Origin: Candidatus Kosakonia sp. 282A-S69
GTDB lineage: Bacteria > Pseudomonadota > Gammaproteobacteria > Enterobacterales > Enterobacteriaceae
Reading direction: 5' to 3'
Assembly: GCF_029433855.1 (NCBI RefSeq)
Contig: NZ_JAROAU010000001.1
Location: 639,888-703,887, forward strand
DNA: 64,000 nucleotides
Shown here: piece after piece, positions 41,928 to 51,182 of the stretch
Position numbering within the stretch: position 1 is the stretch's first letter
Layout: every line of letters begins with the position of its first letter
Program-made: the position numbers and the translations under genes
Notes under the pieces: model-generated
Told to the model about the DNA's origin: nothing
Seen by the model: the letters and a program-made list of their open reading frames with translations, nothing else
Database searches by the model: none

Positions 41928-42857
41928 GGAGCCGCCGCCATCGCTGGATCCACCGTCGCCGGAGCTTGAACTGTCACTGCTACTGTGGCTACCGCTATCG
42001 CCGCCCGAATGGTGGTGAAGGTGGCTGGTGGAGGTCGAGGTCCAGGTGGTGCTGTCATCACGCATCCCGCTCCCGTTTCCTGCAAGCAGGCGCTGCGGGT
42101 AGAGCCACAAGATGAATAATCCCGCAAAGATGATTAAGAGCGGGATAGAGAAGCTGAGCCAGACAAAAGGTCGCACCCAGGAGGCGAATTCAGAGGTAAT
42201 TGCCAGCGCTGGGGTAAGTAAGAAAGCTGAGCCAAAAAAGAGCACCAGCACCGTTTTTTTTCTGCGCTTGATGATCAGTAAAAAGAGGCCGACAGCGAGA
42301 AAGGGCACCCCTTGCCAGTAAGAGAAATTGACCAGCTTGCCGCGCACCCATGCCCACGAAGCGGAGGCGGGCGACGGCAGCGGCTCCCCGCTTAGCAGCG
42401 CATCTATGCCCGTCAGCCCGTGACGCAGGCCGGAGAGCAGATCGCCCTCCCTGAAGTAGGGCAGCATCTGCTCTTTGATCACCTGGCTTGCCAGCGCATC
42501 AGTGATGGTGGTTTCAAGACCGCGTCCGACTTCCACGCGCACCCGGCGATCCTGCCACGCCACAAGGATCAACACGCCATCATTGCGCTGTGCATCACCT
42601 AGTCGCCAGGTATTAAAGGTTTGCGTGGCAAACGTTTCAAGGTTCTCTCCCTCAAGGGAGGGCAACACCAGCACGGCGACCTGTGCGCCGGTTCGCCGGT
42701 TAATCTGCGAAACCTCGCTGATAAGCGATGACTCCTCGCGGGCAGGGATCAGATCCTGCGGATCGTTGACGAAGCCGAACATCGACGGAACCGGGAGCGC
42801 GTGGGCCTGAAACGTCGCGCCCACCAGCAGCAGCAATAAGGTGACTACGCGCGCCAT
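41913..42857 (-). CDS. ygcG: TPM-domain membrane protein YgcG
   Basis: The start at 42857 has AAGGAAG 7 bases upstream and gives 314 residues beginning with a signal peptide (MARVVTLLLLLVGATFQAHA). A periplasmic TPM domain follows (VNDPQDLIPAREESSLISEVSQINRRTGAQVAVLVLP; GVLILVAWQDRRVRVEVGRGLE). Three hydrophobic segments follow, then a Ser/Gly/Asp-rich tail ending GGGSSDSW. The TPM family has roles in envelope processes that are not well defined. It sits near eno in E. coli too. A longer reading upstream to 42926 lacks a ribosome site. Confidence 0.87.
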   Translation of the reverse strand: MARVVTLLLLLVGATFQAHALPVPSMFGFVNDPQDLIPAREESSLISEVSQINRRTGAQVAVLVLPSLEGENLETFATQTFNTWRLGDAQRNDGVLILVAWQDRRVRVEVGRGLETTITDALASQVIKEQMLPYFREGDLLSGLRHGLTGIDALLSGEPLPSPASASWAWVRGKLVNFSYWQGVPFLAVGLFLLIIKRRKKTVLVLFFGSAFLLTPALAITSEFASWVRPFVWLSFSIPLLIIFAGLFILWLYPQRLLAGNGSGMRDDSTTWTSTSTSHLHHHSGGDSGSHSSSDSSSSGDGGSSDGGGSSDSW

Positions 42858-43041
42858 AACGCAACTTCCTTGCAGGGCCAGGGGGAGATTGGCCACATCA
42901 TAGCGGCACTGTTTACCCGCTGACAATTCGCCATAAATGGCGTACTACCCGCCGGAGATGTTACGCCAAAGCGCAAATGGCACATGATCGGCGGCGGGTT
43001 ATCTGCAATAATCCCTTTTTTCACTTCAATAAAGAGCCAGC

Positions 43042-43713
43042 ATGCAGTACCCGATTAACGAGATGTTCCAGACCCTGCAAGGCGAGGGTTACTTCACCGG
43101 CGTTCCCGCCATTTTTATTCGTTTACAGGGATGCCCGGTTGGTTGCGCCTGGTGCGACACCAAACACACCTGGGATAAGCTCGCGGATCGGGAGGTGTCG
43201 CTCTACAGCATTCTTGCCAAGACCAAAGAGAGCGACAAATGGGGCGCAGCCAGCAGTGAAGATCTGCTTGCCATTATTGAGCGCCAGGGCTGGACGGCGC
43301 GCCATGTGGTGATCACCGGCGGCGAACCCTGCATTCACGATCTTATTCCGCTCACCGCGCTGCTTGAGAAGCACGGCTTTAGCTGCCAGATCGAAACCAG
43401 CGGCACCCACGAAGTGCGCACCTCCCACTCCACCTGGGTGACGGTTTCGCCGAAGGTGAATATGCGCGGCGGGTATGATGTGCTGCAACAGGCGCTGGAG
43501 CGCGCCGATGAGATCAAGCACCCGGTCGGGCGCATGCGCGATATCGAAGCGCTGGATGAGCTGCTGGCGCAGCTGCACGATCAGAAGCAGCGGGTCATTG
43601 CCCTGCAACCGATCAGCCAGAAAGAGGACGCCACGCGCCTCTGTATTGAAACCTGCATTGCGCGCAACTGGCGGCTGTCGATGCAGACGCACAAATATCT
43701 CAACATCGCCTGA
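43042..43713 (+). CDS. queE: 7-carboxy-7-deazaguanine synthase QueE
   Basis: QueE is a radical SAM enzyme that rearranges 6-carboxytetrahydropterin to 7-carboxy-7-deazaguanine. The 223-residue protein has the cluster Cys31, Cys35 and Cys38 in GCPVGCAWCDTKHTW (a CxxxCxxC motif), and GGEPCIHDL as the SAM-binding GGE motif. It is convergent with queD, whose product supplies its substrate. Confidence 0.96.
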   Translation: MQYPINEMFQTLQGEGYFTGVPAIFIRLQGCPVGCAWCDTKHTWDKLADREVSLYSILAKTKESDKWGAASSEDLLAIIERQGWTARHVVITGGEPCIHDLIPLTALLEKHGFSCQIETSGTHEVRTSHSTWVTVSPKVNMRGGYDVLQQALERADEIKHPVGRMRDIEALDELLAQLHDQKQRVIALQPISQKEDATRLCIETCIARNWRLSMQTHKYLNIA

Positions 43714-43721
43714 AAAAACAG

Positions 43722-43747
43722 ACCCGCCAGCGGCGGGTTTGTTGTTT
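43722..43747. terminator. Terminator between queE and queD
   Basis: Arms ACCCGCC and GGCGGGT around AGC are preceded by AAAAAACAG and followed by TTGTTGTTTT, so the hairpin can serve both convergent genes. Confidence 0.85.
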
Positions 43748-43758
43748 TACGCAGACGA

Positions 43759-44118
43759 TCAGCCGCGGTAGACGCATCCGGCGGTGCAGGTCTCTTTCAC
43801 CATCACCGCGCTCAGCAGCGGCACAACCGGCTTCATCTGATCCCAGATCCATTTCGCCAGCACTTCGCTGGTCGGGTTTTCCAGCCCCGGGATCTCATTG
43901 AGATAGTAGTGATCCAGTCTGTCGTAGAGGGGTTTGAACGCCGCTTTCAGCTCGGCGAAATCCATAATCCAGCCGGTATAAGGGTCCACCTCGCCGGTGA
44001 TCTCCAGGCGCACCATAAAGGAGTGGCCATGCAGGCGACCGCACTTATGTCCCTCAGGAACATGGGGCAGGTGGTGCGCGGCTTCAAAGGTGAAATCTTT
44101 AAACAAGGTGGTCGACAT
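43759..44118 (-). CDS. queD: 6-carboxy-5,6,7,8-tetrahydropterin synthase QueD
   Basis: QueD converts dihydroneopterin triphosphate to 6-carboxytetrahydropterin in queuosine synthesis. The 119-residue T-fold protein (E. coli 121) has zinc ligands in EAAHHLPH and RLHGHSF and the catalytic Cys26 in [10 protein letters not shown]. It is divergent from cysJ with a 304-bp gap. Confidence 0.96.
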   Translation of the reverse strand: MSTTLFKDFTFEAAHHLPHVPEGHKCGRLHGHSFMVRLEITGEVDPYTGWIMDFAELKAAFKPLYDRLDHYYLNEIPGLENPTSEVLAKWIWDQMKPVVPLLSAVMVKETCTAGCVYRG

Positions 44119-44422
44119 AATGCACTCTCAGGCTACAAAAACCGCCGAATGGTAGCGGAAATGACCTTTTTTAGCATTAACTAAAACCGCTAAAAACGAT
44201 TAGCCGCGCGACGGTTTATCCACTCACTTAATTTATCGCTAAATTTCAACGACTTATTCAACCTGTTTTACTGTTAAGGGTGATAGCTAAAACAGGTTAG
44301 TCCTTTTGGTTATTTATTATTTCCAACCTTTCTTTAATTGTTATTATCGCCCCCGTTAACCTTACTTTCTCTTCTGTTTTTCAAAACATAAAAACAGCTT
44401 TGCTACTGGAACATAACGACGC
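44119..44422 (+). promoter_or_regulatory. cysJIH promoter region
   Basis: This 304-bp AT-rich gap between queD and cysJ holds no gene. A perfect 11-bp inverted repeat, AACCTGTTTTA and TAAAACAGGTT, lies at 44260-44298 with a 17-base interior. cysJIH is activated by CysB in E. coli from sites in this interval. CysB sites are loosely defined, so the link to the dyad is inference. Confidence 0.55.
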
Positions 44423-46231
44423 ATGACGACCCAGGCCCCATCTTCCGCGTTGCTCCCGTTAAACCCGGAGCAACTGGCGCGCCTCCAGGCGGCCACCACC
44501 GATTTGACTCCTGCCCAGCTCGCCTGGGTTTCCGGCTATTTCTGGGGCGTGCTCAATCAGCAGCCCGGCGCAGCCGCCGTTGCCACTGCCGCACCCGTCG
44601 CCGAAACCCCTTCTATTACCCTGATCTCCGCCTCGCAGACCGGCAACGCGCGCCGCGTTGCTGAAGCGCTGCGCGACGATCTGCTGGCGGCGAAACTGAG
44701 CGTCAATCTGGTGAACGCGGGCGACTACAAATTCAAACAGATCGCCCAGGAGAAACTGCTGGTGATAGTCGCCTCGACGCAGGGTGAGGGGGATGCGCCG
44801 GAAGAAGCGGTAGCACTGCATAAGTTCCTGTTTTCGAAAAAAGCGCCGAAATTTACCGATACCGCCTTTGCGGTCTTTGGCCTTGGCGACAGCTCCTATG
44901 AGTTCTTCTGCCAGGCAGGGAAAGATTTCGACAGCAAGCTGGCAGAGCTGGGTGCCGAGCGCCTGCTCGATCGCGTCGATGCCGACGTTGAGTACCAGGC
45001 CGCCGCCTCTGAATGGCGCGCGCGCGTTGTCGAGGTGCTGAAGGCCCGCGCTCCGGTCGCCACGCCTGCGCAAACCGCGGCCAGCGCCAGCGGCGCGGTG
45101 AATGAAGTCACCTCCAGCCCCTACACCAAAGAGGCGCCGCTTGCCGCCACGCTCTCCGTTAACCAAAAAATTACCGGGCGTAACTCGGAAAAAGATGTCC
45201 GCCATATCGAAATCGATCTCGGCGACTCCGGCCTGCGCTACCAGCCTGGCGATGCGCTTGGCGTCTGGTATCAGAACGATCCGGCGCTGGTCAAAGAACT
45301 GGTGGAGCTGCTGTGGCTGAAGGGCGACGAGCCGGTAATGGTAGAGGGTAAAACCCTGCCGCTTGCCGAAGCCCTGCAGTGGCATTTCGAACTCACCGTT
45401 AACACTGCCAATATCGTCGAGAACTACGCCACCCTGACACGCAGCGAATCGCTGCTGCCGCTGGTGGGCGATAAAGCGCAGTTGCAGCACTACGCCGCGA
45501 CCACGCCGATTGTCGATATGGTGCGCTTCTCCCCGGCGCAGCTGGACGCCGATGCGCTGATTGGCCTGCTGCGCCCGCTGACGCCGCGCCTCTACTCCAT
45601 CGCCTCTGCGCAGGCGGAAGTCGAGAGCGAAGTGCATGTCACCGTGGGCGTGGTGCGGTATGAAATTGAAGGCCGTCCGCGTGCCGGTGGTGCCTCAAGC
45701 TTCCTCGCCGATCGCGTAGAAGAGGAGGGGGAAGTGCGCGTCTTTATTGAGCATAACGACCACTTCCGCCTGCCGGCTAACCCGGAAACACCGGTCATTA
45801 TGATAGGCCCTGGCACCGGCATCGCGCCGTTCCGCGCCTTTATGCAGCAGCGCGCCGCCGATGAGGCGCCGGGCAAAAACTGGCTCTTCTTTGGCAACCC
45901 GCACTTTACCGAGGATTTCCTCTACCAGGTGGAGTGGCAGCGCTATGTGAAAGAGGGCGTACTGAGCCGTATCGATCTCGCCTGGTCGCGGGATCAAAAA
46001 GAGAAAATATACGTACAAGACAAACTGCGCGAACAGGGCGCAGAGCTGTGGCGCTGGATCAATGAGGGTGCCCACATTTATGTCTGCGGCGACGCCAATC
46101 GCATGGCGAAAGACGTTGAGCAGGCCTTACTGGACGTGATTGCCGAATTCGGTGGCATGGATACCGAAGCGGCGGATGAATTTTTAAGTGAGCTGCGCGT
46201 TGAGCGCCGTTATCAGCGAGATGTCTACTAA
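44423..46231 (+). CDS. cysJ: Sulfite reductase (NADPH) flavoprotein alpha subunit
   Basis: CysJ carries electrons from NADPH through FAD and FMN to CysI. The 602-residue protein (E. coli 599) has a flavodoxin domain ([15 protein letters not shown] near residue 70, [22 protein letters not shown]), then a FAD-binding region (RLYSIASAQ) and NADPH motifs ([33 protein letters not shown]). It ends with the CPR-type [10 protein letters not shown]. Its stop TAA overlaps the cysI ATG. Confidence 0.97.
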   Translation: MTTQAPSSALLPLNPEQLARLQAATTDLTPAQLAWVSGYFWGVLNQQPGAAAVATAAPVAETPSITLISASQTGNARRVAEALRDDLLAAKLSVNLVNAGDYKFKQIAQEKLLVIVASTQGEGDAPEEAVALHKFLFSKKAPKFTDTAFAVFGLGDSSYEFFCQAGKDFDSKLAELGAERLLDRVDADVEYQAAASEWRARVVEVLKARAPVATPAQTAASASGAVNEVTSSPYTKEAPLAATLSVNQKITGRNSEKDVRHIEIDLGDSGLRYQPGDALGVWYQNDPALVKELVELLWLKGDEPVMVEGKTLPLAEALQWHFELTVNTANIVENYATLTRSESLLPLVGDKAQLQHYAATTPIVDMVRFSPAQLDADALIGLLRPLTPRLYSIASAQAEVESEVHVTVGVVRYEIEGRPRAGGASSFLADRVEEEGEVRVFIEHNDHFRLPANPETPVIMIGPGTGIAPFRAFMQQRAADEAPGKNWLFFGNPHFTEDFLYQVEWQRYVKEGVLSRIDLAWSRDQKEKIYVQDKLREQGAELWRWINEGAHIYVCGDANRMAKDVEQALLDVIAEFGGMDTEAADEFLSELRVERRYQRDVY

Positions 46232-47943
46232 TGAGCGAAAAACATCCCGGCCCTCTGGTGGTCGAAGGCAAACTGGCCGATGCCGAGCGCATGAAGCTTG
46301 AGAGTAACTATCTGCGCGGCACCATCGCCGAAGATTTAAATAATGGTCTGACCGGCGGCTTCACCGGCGACAACTTCCTGCTGATCCGTTTTCACGGCAT
46401 GTACCAGCAGGATGACCGCGACATTCGCGCCGAGCGCGCCGAGCAAAAACTCGAACCGCGCCACGCCATGCTGCTGCGCTGCCGCCTGCCGGGCGGCGTT
46501 ATCACCACTCAACAGTGGCAGGCGATCGATAAGTTCGCCCATGACAACACCATTTACGGCAGTATCCGTCTGACCAACCGCCAGACCTTCCAGTTTCACG
46601 GCATCCTGAAGAAGAACGTGAAGCCGGTGCACCAGATGCTGCACTCCGTCGGTCTTGATGCGCTGGCGACCGCCAACGACATGAACCGTAACGTGCTTTG
46701 CACCTCGAACCCGTTCGAATCGCAACTGCACGCCGAAGCGTATGAGTGGGCGAAGAAGATCTCCGAGCACCTGCTGCCGCGCACCCGCGCCTATGCGGAG
46801 ATCTGGCTCGATCAGGAGAAGGTCGCCACCACCGATGAAGAGCCGATCCTCGGCCAGACCTATCTGCCGCGTAAGTTCAAAACGACGGTCGTGATCCCGC
46901 CGCAGAACGATATCGATCTGCACGCTAACGACATGAACTTTGTCGCGATTGCTGAGAACGGCAAGCTGGTCGGCTTTAACCTGCTGGTCGGCGGCGGGCT
47001 CTCTATTGAGCACGGTAACAAGAAAACCTACGCCCGCACGGCGAGCGAATTTGGCTATCTGCCGCTGGAGCATACGCTGGCAGTGGCGGAAGCGGTGGTC
47101 ACCACCCAGCGCGACTGGGGCAACCGTACCGATCGTAAAAATGCCAAAACGAAATACACCCTGGAGCGCGTCGGCGTTGAGACCTTCAAAGCGGAAGTGG
47201 AACGCCGCGCGGGGATCAAATTTGAGCCGATCCGCCCGTATGAGTTTACCGGTCGCGGCGATCGCATCGGCTGGGTTAAAGGGATCGACAACAACTGGCA
47301 CCTGACACTGTTTATTGAAAACGGCCGCATCCTCGATTATCCGGGACGCCCGCTGAAAACCGGGCTGCTGGAGATTGCGAAGATCCACCAGGGCGAGTTC
47401 CGCATCACCGCCAACCAGAACCTGATTATCGCCAGCGTGCCGGAGAGCCAGAAAGCGGCCATCGAGCAGCTGGCGCGCAGCCACGGTCTGATGGACGCGG
47501 TAACGCCGCAGCGCGAAAACTCAATGGCCTGCGTCTCCTTCCCGACCTGCCCGCTGGCGATGGCGGAAGCGGAGCGTTTCCTCCCTTCCTTCGTCGACAA
47601 AGTGGAAGGGCTAATGGAGAAACATGGCGTCGGCGACGAGCATATCGTACTGCGCGTCACCGGTTGCCCGAACGGCTGTGGCCGCGCGATGCTGGCGGAG
47701 ATTGGTCTGGTGGGTAAAGCGCCGGGTCGCTACAACCTGCATCTCGGCGGCAACCGCAGCGGCACGCGCATTCCGCGTATGTATCGCGAAAACATCACTG
47801 AGCCGGAGATCCTGGGCGAGATCGATACCCTTGTCGGTCGCTGGGCGCAGGAGCGCGAAGCGGGTGAAGGCTTCGGTGATTTCACCGTGCGCAGCGGCAT
47901 TATCCGCCCGGTATTAGATCCGGCGCGCGATTTTTGGGAATAA
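46231..47943 (+). CDS. cysI: Sulfite reductase hemoprotein beta subunit
   Basis: CysI reduces sulfite to sulfide at a coupled siroheme-[4Fe-4S] centre. It has 570 residues, the E. coli length. The cluster ligands are in [12 protein letters not shown] (near 434 and 440) and [12 protein letters not shown] (near 479 and 483). Arg/Lys-rich siroheme contacts lie in [13 protein letters not shown] single REP separates it from cysH. Confidence 0.97.
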   Translation: MSEKHPGPLVVEGKLADAERMKLESNYLRGTIAEDLNNGLTGGFTGDNFLLIRFHGMYQQDDRDIRAERAEQKLEPRHAMLLRCRLPGGVITTQQWQAIDKFAHDNTIYGSIRLTNRQTFQFHGILKKNVKPVHQMLHSVGLDALATANDMNRNVLCTSNPFESQLHAEAYEWAKKISEHLLPRTRAYAEIWLDQEKVATTDEEPILGQTYLPRKFKTTVVIPPQNDIDLHANDMNFVAIAENGKLVGFNLLVGGGLSIEHGNKKTYARTASEFGYLPLEHTLAVAEAVVTTQRDWGNRTDRKNAKTKYTLERVGVETFKAEVERRAGIKFEPIRPYEFTGRGDRIGWVKGIDNNWHLTLFIENGRILDYPGRPLKTGLLEIAKIHQGEFRITANQNLIIASVPESQKAAIEQLARSHGLMDAVTPQRENSMACVSFPTCPLAMAEAERFLPSFVDKVEGLMEKHGVGDEHIVLRVTGCPNGCGRAMLAEIGLVGKAPGRYNLHLGGNRSGTRIPRMYRENITEPEILGEIDTLVGRWAQEREAGEGFGDFTVRSGIIRPVLDPARDFWE

Positions 47944-47957
47944 GCGACAAGTGTTTT

Positions 47958-47990
47958 GTAGGCCGGAGCAGGCGACGCCGCCATCCGGCA
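47958..47990. repeat. Single REP element between cysI and cysH
   Basis: TGTAGGCCGGAGCAGGCGAC and the partner CGCCATCCGGCA form a degenerate REP palindrome of the same class as the arrays at 28.8 and 48.8 kb. It may separate cysJI and cysH mRNA stability. Confidence 0.8.
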
Positions 47991-48039
47991 CTGCATTGCG
48001 CCCTGCGGTATCAAACACCGCCAACACTGTGAGGAACCT

Positions 48040-48774
48040 ATGTCCATACTCGATCTGAACGCGCTTAACGCGCTGGCGAAAGAGGAGCGCGACCAGCAGC
48101 TGGCCGACACCAACGCCCGGCTTGAAACCTTCACCGCCGAAGCGCGCGTGGCGTGGGCGCTGGAGAACCTGCCGGGTGAGTATGTGCTCTCATCCAGCTT
48201 TGGCATTCAGGCGGCGGTTAGCCTGCACCTGGTCAACCAGGTCTGCCCCAATATTCCGGTGATCCTGACCGATACCGGCTATCTCTTCCCGGAGACCTAC
48301 CAGTTTATTGATGAGCTGACGGAGAAGCTCAACTTAAACCTCAAGGTCTATCGCGCTGAGCAAAGCCCGGCCTGGCAGGAAGCGCGCTACGGCAAGCTGT
48401 GGGAGCAGGGCGTGGAAGGGATTGAGAAGTACAACCAGATCAACAAAGTCGAGCCAATGAACCGGGCGCTGGCAGATCTCAACGCGCAAACCTGGTTTGC
48501 CGGGCTGCGCCGCGAGCAATCCGGGAGCCGCGCGGCGTTGCCGGTGCTGGGCATTCAGCGCGGCGTCTTCAAGGTGCTGCCAATCATCGACTGGGATAAC
48601 CGCACGGTGTACCAGTATCTGCAAAAGCAGGGGCTTAAGTACCATCCGCTGTGGGATCAGGGCTATCTGTCGGTGGGCGACACCCACACTACCCGCAAAT
48701 GGGAGCCCGGCATGGCGGAGGAGGAGACGCGCTTCTTTGGCCTGAAACGCGAATGCGGGCTGCACGAAGGGTAA
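48040..48774 (+). CDS. cysH: Phosphoadenosine phosphosulfate reductase
   Basis: CysH reduces PAPS to sulfite with thioredoxin. The 244-residue enzyme shows the PAPS-binding [14 protein letters not shown] (P-loop-like) and [13 protein letters not shown] motifs, [10 protein letters not shown], and the single catalytic Cys239 in the C-terminal ECGLHEG. It lacks the cysteine pairs of APS reductases, as expected for the 4Fe-4S-free type. Confidence 0.97.
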   Translation: MSILDLNALNALAKEERDQQLADTNARLETFTAEARVAWALENLPGEYVLSSSFGIQAAVSLHLVNQVCPNIPVILTDTGYLFPETYQFIDELTEKLNLNLKVYRAEQSPAWQEARYGKLWEQGVEGIEKYNQINKVEPMNRALADLNAQTWFAGLRREQSGSRAALPVLGIQRGVFKVLPIIDWDNRTVYQYLQKQGLKYHPLWDQGYLSVGDTHTTRKWEPGMAEEETRFFGLKRECGLHEG

Positions 48775-48786
48775 CTCTTCAGCCGT

Positions 48787-49246
48787 TGCCGGATGACGCT
48801 GACGCTTATCCGGCCTACGTACTGCGGGCGCTGTTTTTGTAGGCCGGATGAGGCGTAGCCGCCATCCGGCAAACAGGCCGCACCGGCTTACGGCTTCACA
48901 CTGCCGGATGGCGCTAGCGCTTATCCGGCCTACGTACTGCGGGCACTGTTTTTGTAGGCCGGATAAGGCGCAGCCGCCATCCGGCAAACAGGCCGCACCG
49001 GCTACGACATCACACTGCCGGATGGCGCTGACGCTTATCCGGCCTACGTACTGCGGGCACTGTTTTTGTTTGCCGGATAAGGCGCAGCCGCCATCCGGCA
49101 AACAGACCGCACCGGCTTACGACATCACACTGCCGGATGGCGCTGACGCTTATCCGGCCTACGTACTGCGGGCGCTGTTTTTGTAGGCCGGATAAGGCGA
49201 AGCCGCCATCCGGCAAACAGGCTGCACCGGCCTACTGCATCACACT
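48787..49246. repeat. REP/BIME array, four ~115-bp tandem units
   Basis: TGCCGGATG starts at 48787, 48902, 49016 and 49131, giving periods of 115, 114 and 115 bp. Each unit holds two opposed REPs (GCCGGATGRCGCTNRCGCTTATCCGGCCTAC and TAGGCCGGATRAGGCGNAGCCGCCATCCGGC), the link GTACTGCGGGCRCTGTTTTTG and a tail CACCGGCTTACGACATCACAC. The last unit's tail forms the 3' end of hpxZ. It fills the gap after cysH. Confidence 0.95.
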
Positions 49247-49615
49247 CACATGAGCAGCGACAATCCGCCAACCGAACGGGAACTTCACCCACGTCTGCAT
49301 CTGGCGGCCGATGTGCTCGCTGTTTTCGCGGGTAAACTCGGTGCTCGCCACCGCCATCTCATCGCCGAAGGTGGTGATGGTGGTATTGCGCAACACTCTT
49401 TCTAAACCTGCCGACGGACGCGCCTGGCGAAAATCGCGGATTGCCGGCATGCCATAAAGGTTCTCTGTCGCCCCGTAGCGCACCGTACGCCCGTCATCCC
49501 AGAAGAGCTCATCCAGCACCGCCACATCATTACTGATTAACGCCTGCTCATAGCGATAAAACGCCGCTGTCACCTCGTTGAGGATCAGCGGACGGTCAAT
49601 ATTGTCCCGATTCAT
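49232..49615 (-). CDS. hpxZ: HpxZ, AtzH-like NTF2-fold protein
   Basis: The 127-residue protein has the SnoaL/NTF2-like cone fold typical of DUF3225/AtzH proteins (ILNEVTAAFYRYEQALISNDVAVLDELFW; GRQMQTWVKFPFGWRIVAAHVSVM). AtzH is a partner in the cyanuric acid pathway of other bacteria. It is last in hpxWXYZ, with an ATGA overlap with hpxY and GGAGG before the ATG at 49615. Its final codons overlap the REP array. Its role in oxamate or oxalurate metabolism is unproven. Confidence 0.82.
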   Translation of the reverse strand: MNRDNIDRPLILNEVTAAFYRYEQALISNDVAVLDELFWDDGRTVRYGATENLYGMPAIRDFRQARPSAGLERVLRNTTITTFGDEMAVASTEFTRENSEHIGRQMQTWVKFPFGWRIVAAHVSVMQ

Positions 49616-50988
49616 GCCCCCTCCTGCGGATAAAGAAGCCCGGCCTGCTCCAGCCGCCATGCCGCCTGTAAACAGCGCGCCTCCTGCCACGGTGCGCCAA
49701 TAATCTGTACGCCGATCGGCAGCCCGTGCTCGCTCTTCAGCGCCACGGTCACCACCGGCAGGCCGAGAAATGAGATCGGCTGCGTCAGCATCCCCATGCT
49801 TGCTTTGACCGGCAGGTCGCAGCCGTTAATGCGCATCGTCGCATCCCCGATGTGTGTGGCGCTGCAGGGCGTGGCGGGTGCCAGCAGCAGATCGACATCC
49901 TTAAACAGCGCCAGCGTCTCATCACGAAACCAGGCCCGGAAGCGCTGCGCCTGCGTATACCACGCGGAGGGCGTCATGGCCCCCGCCAGCAGGCGCTCGC
50001 GCGAGTTCGGCTCAAACTTATCCGCTGAGGTGCGCAGGGCAGGGAGATATGCACTCCCCCCTTCGGCGGCGGTCAGCACAAAGGCCGCCGAACGGGCCAG
50101 CTCCGCCTGCGGCAGCGTGATCGCGCGATCCGCTGCCAGCGCGTGCGCCACCTGGCTTAGGGCGTTACGGGCATCGTTATCGCACCAGGTGGTGAAGAAC
50201 CCCTCCAGCACCGCGCAGCGTAGCGGATTGTCACGGGTAAGCTGCGTGAGCGCCGCCTCGGCCGGGCGATCCGCCTGGGCGCGATCGTCAGGATCGTGCC
50301 CCTGCAATGCGTCATAGACCCGCGTCAGATCGTCGACGGTGCGCGCCAGCGGGCCGATATGATCGAGGCTCGGCACAAAAGGGTGGCTGCCGCTGCGCGA
50401 TAAACGCCCGAAGGTCGGCTTCAGGCCATTCACGCCGCAGAGTGAGGCGGGCACGCGAATCGAGCCGTTGGTATCGGTGCCGAGGGCGAAATTGACCATG
50501 CCTGCCGCGACCGCCGCCGCCGAACCGCCGGACGAGCCGCCCGCGACGCGCGTGCGGTCGCGCGGATTGCGCGTCGCGCCGTAGTGGCTGTTCTCGGTGG
50601 TGAAGCCATAGGCATAGGCGTCCATATTGAGCGCTCCGGCCAACAGCCCCCCGGCGCGATAGAGCTGACGCAGGGCAAAAGCATCCTGCTCGGCGGGTGG
50701 ATCCTGGCTTAACAACTCTGCGCCAGCCAGCGTCGTCACGCCCGCAATATCAAACAGGTTTTTCACCGCAAACGGCACACCCGCCAGCGGCGGCAGCATC
50801 TCGCCCTGCGCGATGCGGCGATCAATCTGCGCCGCCTCAGCAATAAAGCGCGCAGCGGTGACTTCAGTAAAGGCGTTAATGCCCGGGTTAAGCTGATCGA
50901 TGCGCGATAAAGTTTGCTGCGCCAGTTCATGGGCGCTGAACCACTTCTCGCGCAGCCCGCGCTGAATATCCTCAATCGACAGATTCAT
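49612..50988 (-). CDS. hpxY: HpxY, AtzE-family amidase
   Basis: A 458-residue amidase-signature hydrolase. The Ser-cisSer-Lys triad is visible: Lys in [14 protein letters not shown] (near 74), [14 protein letters not shown] (near 150-163), and the Ser nucleophile in [16 protein letters not shown]. AtzE relatives hydrolyse 1-carboxybiuret; in hpx clusters the substrate may be a ureide such as oxalurate, but this is inference. It overlaps hpxX and hpxZ by ATGA junctions. The small partner HpxX likely works like AtzG/GatC. Confidence 0.85.
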   Translation of the reverse strand: MNLSIEDIQRGLREKWFSAHELAQQTLSRIDQLNPGINAFTEVTAARFIAEAAQIDRRIAQGEMLPPLAGVPFAVKNLFDIAGVTTLAGAELLSQDPPAEQDAFALRQLYRAGGLLAGALNMDAYAYGFTTENSHYGATRNPRDRTRVAGGSSGGSAAAVAAGMVNFALGTDTNGSIRVPASLCGVNGLKPTFGRLSRSGSHPFVPSLDHIGPLARTVDDLTRVYDALQGHDPDDRAQADRPAEAALTQLTRDNPLRCAVLEGFFTTWCDNDARNALSQVAHALAADRAITLPQAELARSAAFVLTAAEGGSAYLPALRTSADKFEPNSRERLLAGAMTPSAWYTQAQRFRAWFRDETLALFKDVDLLLAPATPCSATHIGDATMRINGCDLPVKASMGMLTQPISFLGLPVVTVALKSEHGLPIGVQIIGAPWQEARCLQAAWRLEQAGLLYPQEGA

Positions 50989-51173
50989 AAGCGGTACTCT
51001 CCCGCCCCTTCCTGACGCGGGGGCAGGGGAAACTGCATTAACGGCTGCGCCATCGCAGCGATACGCGCCAGCTGCACCTCAAGCTCTGCGCGGCGCGCGT
51101 CATCAAGCGGCACGTCAAGTATCTGCTCCATCAGCCGGACCCACGCCGGCCAGTCCACTGCGTCGTTGTTCAT
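50985..51173 (-). CDS. hpxX: HpxX, small AtzG/GatC-like partner
   Basis: This 62-residue protein has two helices (WPAWVRLMEQILDVPL and RRAELEVQLARIAAMAQPLMQFPLP) typical of GatC/AtzG partners that wrap an amidase. Two adjacent ATG codons are possible. The one at 51173 is 5 bases from AGGAG, the one at 51176 only 2, so the downstream ATG is preferred. It overlaps hpxY by 4 bases. Confidence 0.8.
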   Translation of the reverse strand: MNNDAVDWPAWVRLMEQILDVPLDDARRAELEVQLARIAAMAQPLMQFPLPPRQEGAGEYRL

Positions 51174-51182
51174 CATCGCTCC

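Noticed and set aside
46336-47484. 382-codon open frame antisense to cysI
   Set aside because: No domain or ribosome site; explained by codon bias of cysI.
48334-49186. Open frames through the 115-bp repeats on both strands
   Set aside because: They are produced by REP sequence and overlap the cysH 3' half; no independent coding evidence.
48787-49246. CRISPR array
   Set aside because: Units are themselves palindromic pairs with nearly identical spacers rather than unique spacers, and there are no cas genes. The same applies to 28804-29030 and 56454-56788.
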